Below are positions 7,189-8,890 of a stretch of 8,890 nucleotides of DNA, one piece after another. Every line of letters starts with the position of its first letter. Position 1 is the first letter of the stretch. The stretch lies in contig JAVEEH010000226.1 in the NCBI GenBank assembly GCA_030840545.1, positions 1-8,890 of the forward strand, read 5' to 3'. Source of the stretch: Frankiaceae bacterium. Its GTDB lineage: Bacteria > Actinomycetota > Actinomycetes > JAFAQI01. The notes beneath the pieces were generated by a model that had not been told where the DNA came from, did no database searches, and saw only the letters and a list, made by a program, of their open reading frames with translations. Position numbers and translations under genes: made by a program.

Positions 7189-8763
7189 ATGACCGCGGAG
7201 CCCTTCGACACGGTCCTTGTCGTCGACTTCGGGGCGCAGTATGCGCAGCTGATTGCTCGTCGGGTGCGTGAGTGCCGGGTCTTCAGCGAGATCGTCCCGT
7301 CGACCATGCCGGTCGCGGAGATGCTCGCGAAGCGCCCGAAGGCGATCATCTTGTCGGGCGGCCCGGCTTCGGTCTATGCCGAGGGGGCGCCGCAGGTGGA
7401 CGCCGCGTTGCTGGAGGCGGGTGTCCCGACGTTCGGCATCTGTTACGGCTTCCAGGCGATGGCGCAGGCCCTCGGCGGTGAGGTCCGGCGCACCGGTCAG
7501 TCCGAGTTCGGGCACACCGAGCTGCGGGTCACCGAGCCCCGCTCGACGCTGTTCACCGGGCTGCCCGAATCGATGTCCGTGTGGATGTCGCACGGGGACT
7601 CGGTCTGGACCGCACCGACCGGCTTCGTCGTGACGGCTGAGAGTGACCGCGCGCACGTCGCGGCCTTCGAGGACCTGACCCGCAGGCACGCCGGCGTGCA
7701 GTTCCATCCGGAAGTCGTGCACACGCCGCATGGCCAGAAGGTGCTCGAGCACTTCCTCTATGACCTGGCCGGCTGCCGGCCCACCTGGACGATGGTGAAC
7801 ATCGTCGACGAACAGGTCGAACGCGTCCGCGCCCAGATCGGGGGCAAGCGCGCGATCTGCGGGCTGTCCGGTGGCGTCGACTCGGCGGTGGCCGCGGCGG
7901 TGGTGCAGCGGGCGATCGGTGATCGGCTGACATGCGTCTTCGTCGACCACGGCTTGCTGCGCAAGGGTGAGGCCGAGCAGGTCGAGCGCGACTTCGTCGC
8001 GTCGACCGGGGTTCGCCTCAAGGTCGTCGACGCCACCGACCAGTTCCTGGGCGCACTGGCCGGGCTCACCGACCCCGAGGACAAACGCAAGGCGATCGGT
8101 CGGCAGTTCATCCGCGTCTTCGAGCAGGCGGCCCGCGAGGTCGTCGCCGAGTCCGAGGCGCACGGCGAGTCGGTCGAGTTCCTCGTGCAGGGCACGCTCT
8201 ATCCCGACGTGGTCGAGTCCGGCGGCGGTGAGGGTGCGGCCAACATCAAGTCGCACCACAATGTCGGCGGCCTGCCCGACGATCTGCAGTTCGCCCTGGT
8301 CGAGCCGTTGCGGACGCTGTTCAAGGACGAGGTACGACGGGTCGGCGAGGAGCTCGGTCTGCCGCCGGAGATCGTCTGGCGGCAGCCGTTCCCGGGTCCC
8401 GGCCTCGGCATCCGAATCATCGGCGAGGTCACGGCGGATCGGCTCGCGGTGCTGCGCGAGGCCGACGCGATCGCACGCGAGGAGCTGTCCGCGGCCGGTC
8501 TCGACCGGGACATCTGGCAGTGCCCCGTCGTCCTGCTCGGGGACGTGCGCTCCGTCGGCGTACAGGGCGATGAGCGCACCTACGGGCACCCGGTCGTGCT
8601 GCGTCCCGTCTCGAGCGAGGATGCGATGACCGCGGACTGGACGCGCATCCCCTATGACGTGCTCGCGCGCATCTCGACGCGCATCACCAACGAGGTCCGC
8701 GAAGTCAACCGCGTCGTGCTGGACGTCACGAGCAAGCCGCCCGGCACCATCGAGTGGGAGTAG
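7189..8763 (+). CDS. guaA: GMP synthetase (glutamine-hydrolysing)
   Basis: This 524-aa protein catalyses the last step of de novo GMP synthesis: XMP + ATP + glutamine to GMP + AMP + PPi + glutamate, in the cytoplasm. It is complete and of standard length (about 525 aa). The N-terminal class I glutamine amidotransferase domain starts [20 protein letters not shown] and has the catalytic triad Cys85 (FGICYG), His173 and Glu175 (QFHPE). The ATP-pyrophosphatase domain has the PP-loop SGGVDS at 227-232 and [11 protein letters not shown] at 251-261. The C-terminal dimerisation/XMP-binding region has [15 protein letters not shown] at 399-413, [13 protein letters not shown] at 472-484 and ends KPPGTIEWE. 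The frame stays open further upstream, to 6748, but the family begins a few residues before [13 protein letters not shown], so the ATG at 7189 is taken. Downstream lies a cluster of inverted repeats. All key residues are present and function is not in doubt. Confidence 0.98.
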   Translation: MTAEPFDTVLVVDFGAQYAQLIARRVRECRVFSEIVPSTMPVAEMLAKRPKAIILSGGPASVYAEGAPQVDAALLEAGVPTFGICYGFQAMAQALGGEVRRTGQSEFGHTELRVTEPRSTLFTGLPESMSVWMSHGDSVWTAPTGFVVTAESDRAHVAAFEDLTRRHAGVQFHPEVVHTPHGQKVLEHFLYDLAGCRPTWTMVNIVDEQVERVRAQIGGKRAICGLSGGVDSAVAAAVVQRAIGDRLTCVFVDHGLLRKGEAEQVERDFVASTGVRLKVVDATDQFLGALAGLTDPEDKRKAIGRQFIRVFEQAAREVVAESEAHGESVEFLVQGTLYPDVVESGGGEGAANIKSHHNVGGLPDDLQFALVEPLRTLFKDEVRRVGEELGLPPEIVWRQPFPGPGLGIRIIGEVTADRLAVLREADAIAREELSAAGLDRDIWQCPVVLLGDVRSVGVQGDERTYGHPVVLRPVSSEDAMTADWTRIPYDVLARISTRITNEVREVNRVVLDVTSKPPGTIEWE

Positions 8764-8774
8764 CGCTCGCGCTA
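8761..8774. repeat. Short inverted repeat at the guaA stop codon
   Basis: TAGCGC-TC-GCGCTA is a perfect 6-base inverted repeat starting with the TAG stop of guaA. As RNA it would fold as a 5-bp stem with a CTCG loop. It is the first of four inverted repeats in a row after guaA. It is short enough to be partly chance in this GC-rich DNA. Confidence 0.4.
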
Positions 8775-8780
8775 CCCGAC

Positions 8781-8824
8781 TTGTCAGACGCTGAGCACGT
8801 CATAGCGTGCTGACGGTCTGACAA
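8781..8824 (+). terminator. 44-nt imperfect palindrome downstream of guaA, candidate transcript end
   Basis: The outer arms TTGTCAGAC (8781-8789) and GTCTGACAA (8816-8824) are a perfect 9-base inverted repeat. The inner arms (8790-8799 and 8806-8815) pair at 7 of 10 positions around the loop TCATAG, giving 16 of 19 possible pairs overall. It lies 17 bases past the guaA stop codon, where a terminator would be expected. No T-tract follows, as is common in actinobacteria. The perfect outer arms could instead mark a protein-binding site or a dispersed palindromic repeat. Confidence 0.5.
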
Positions 8825-8826
8825 CT

Positions 8827-8887
8827 GCGGAGGGGTTCGCACCCGCCCGTAGGAGGAATTGCCGCTCCAGCGGCGAATGGGTCCTCT
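8827..8887. repeat. Two further stem-loops at the window edge
   Basis: The first stem-loop is GCGG-AG-GGGT-TCGC-ACCC-GC-CCGT at 8827-8850: two 4-bp stems, one with a G-U pair, around a 2x2 internal loop. The second has core GCCGC-TCCA-GCGGC at 8861-8874, with outer GAGGA (8853-8857) pairing TCCTC (8882-8886). AGGAGG at 8851-8856 looks like a ribosome binding site but has no well-spaced start codon: TTG at 8859 is too close and ATG at 8877 too far. No gene is supported in 8764-8890. Confidence 0.4.
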
Positions 8888-8890
8888 CAG

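Noticed and set aside
6928..8589. Long minus-strand open frame opposite guaA
   Set aside because: guaA is unambiguous on the other strand. This frame is a compositional shadow.

Overview
The window is very GC-rich, and its genes use G or C at almost every third codon position. The gene set is a DUF222/13E12-type HNH protein, a ChoD-like sterol oxidoreductase close to guaA, and a transporter fused to a cyclic-nucleotide sensor. Together these point to a chromosomal segment of a high-GC actinobacterium (Actinomycetota). A genus cannot be named from the sequence alone.

Layout, left to right. (1) 1-306, + strand: the last 101 codons of a DUF222/13E12-family HNH-type protein, with an unusually C-loaded third codon position. 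(2) 390-2717, +: a 775-aa exported Asp-box (BNR/sialidase-like) beta-propeller protein with a C-terminal membrane anchor. (3) 2734-4428, +: a 564-aa GMC/ChoD-like FAD oxidoreductase carrying a ferredoxin-like four-cysteine motif. It starts 16 bases after the propeller gene but has its own leaderless-type -10 motif. (4) 6171-4459, - strand, convergent with choD: a 570-aa major facilitator transporter fused to a C-terminal cyclic-nucleotide-binding domain. (5) 7081-6224, -, just upstream of the transporter and on the same strand: a metallo-beta-lactamase-fold hydrolase with a complete metal site. (6) 7189-8763, +, divergent from the hydrolase: a complete guaA (GMP synthetase), again with a leaderless-type promoter. 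(7) 8764-8890: no gene, but a series of inverted repeats, the largest a 44-nt palindrome.

How the genes may work together. guaA makes GMP, the precursor of GTP. The two minus-strand genes look like a small signalling operon: a predicted cyclic-nucleotide-responsive transporter plus a hydrolase from a superfamily branch often annotated as phosphodiesterase. That pairing is the most interesting system-level hypothesis here; it is inference, not shown. The plus-strand pair combines a surface-anchored propeller with a sterol-oxidase-like flavoprotein. From memory, choD and guaA also lie in the same neighbourhood in Mycobacterium tuberculosis, so the backbone may be ancestral with the other genes as lineage-specific neighbours.

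No tRNA, rRNA, CRISPR array, transposase or phage gene was seen.
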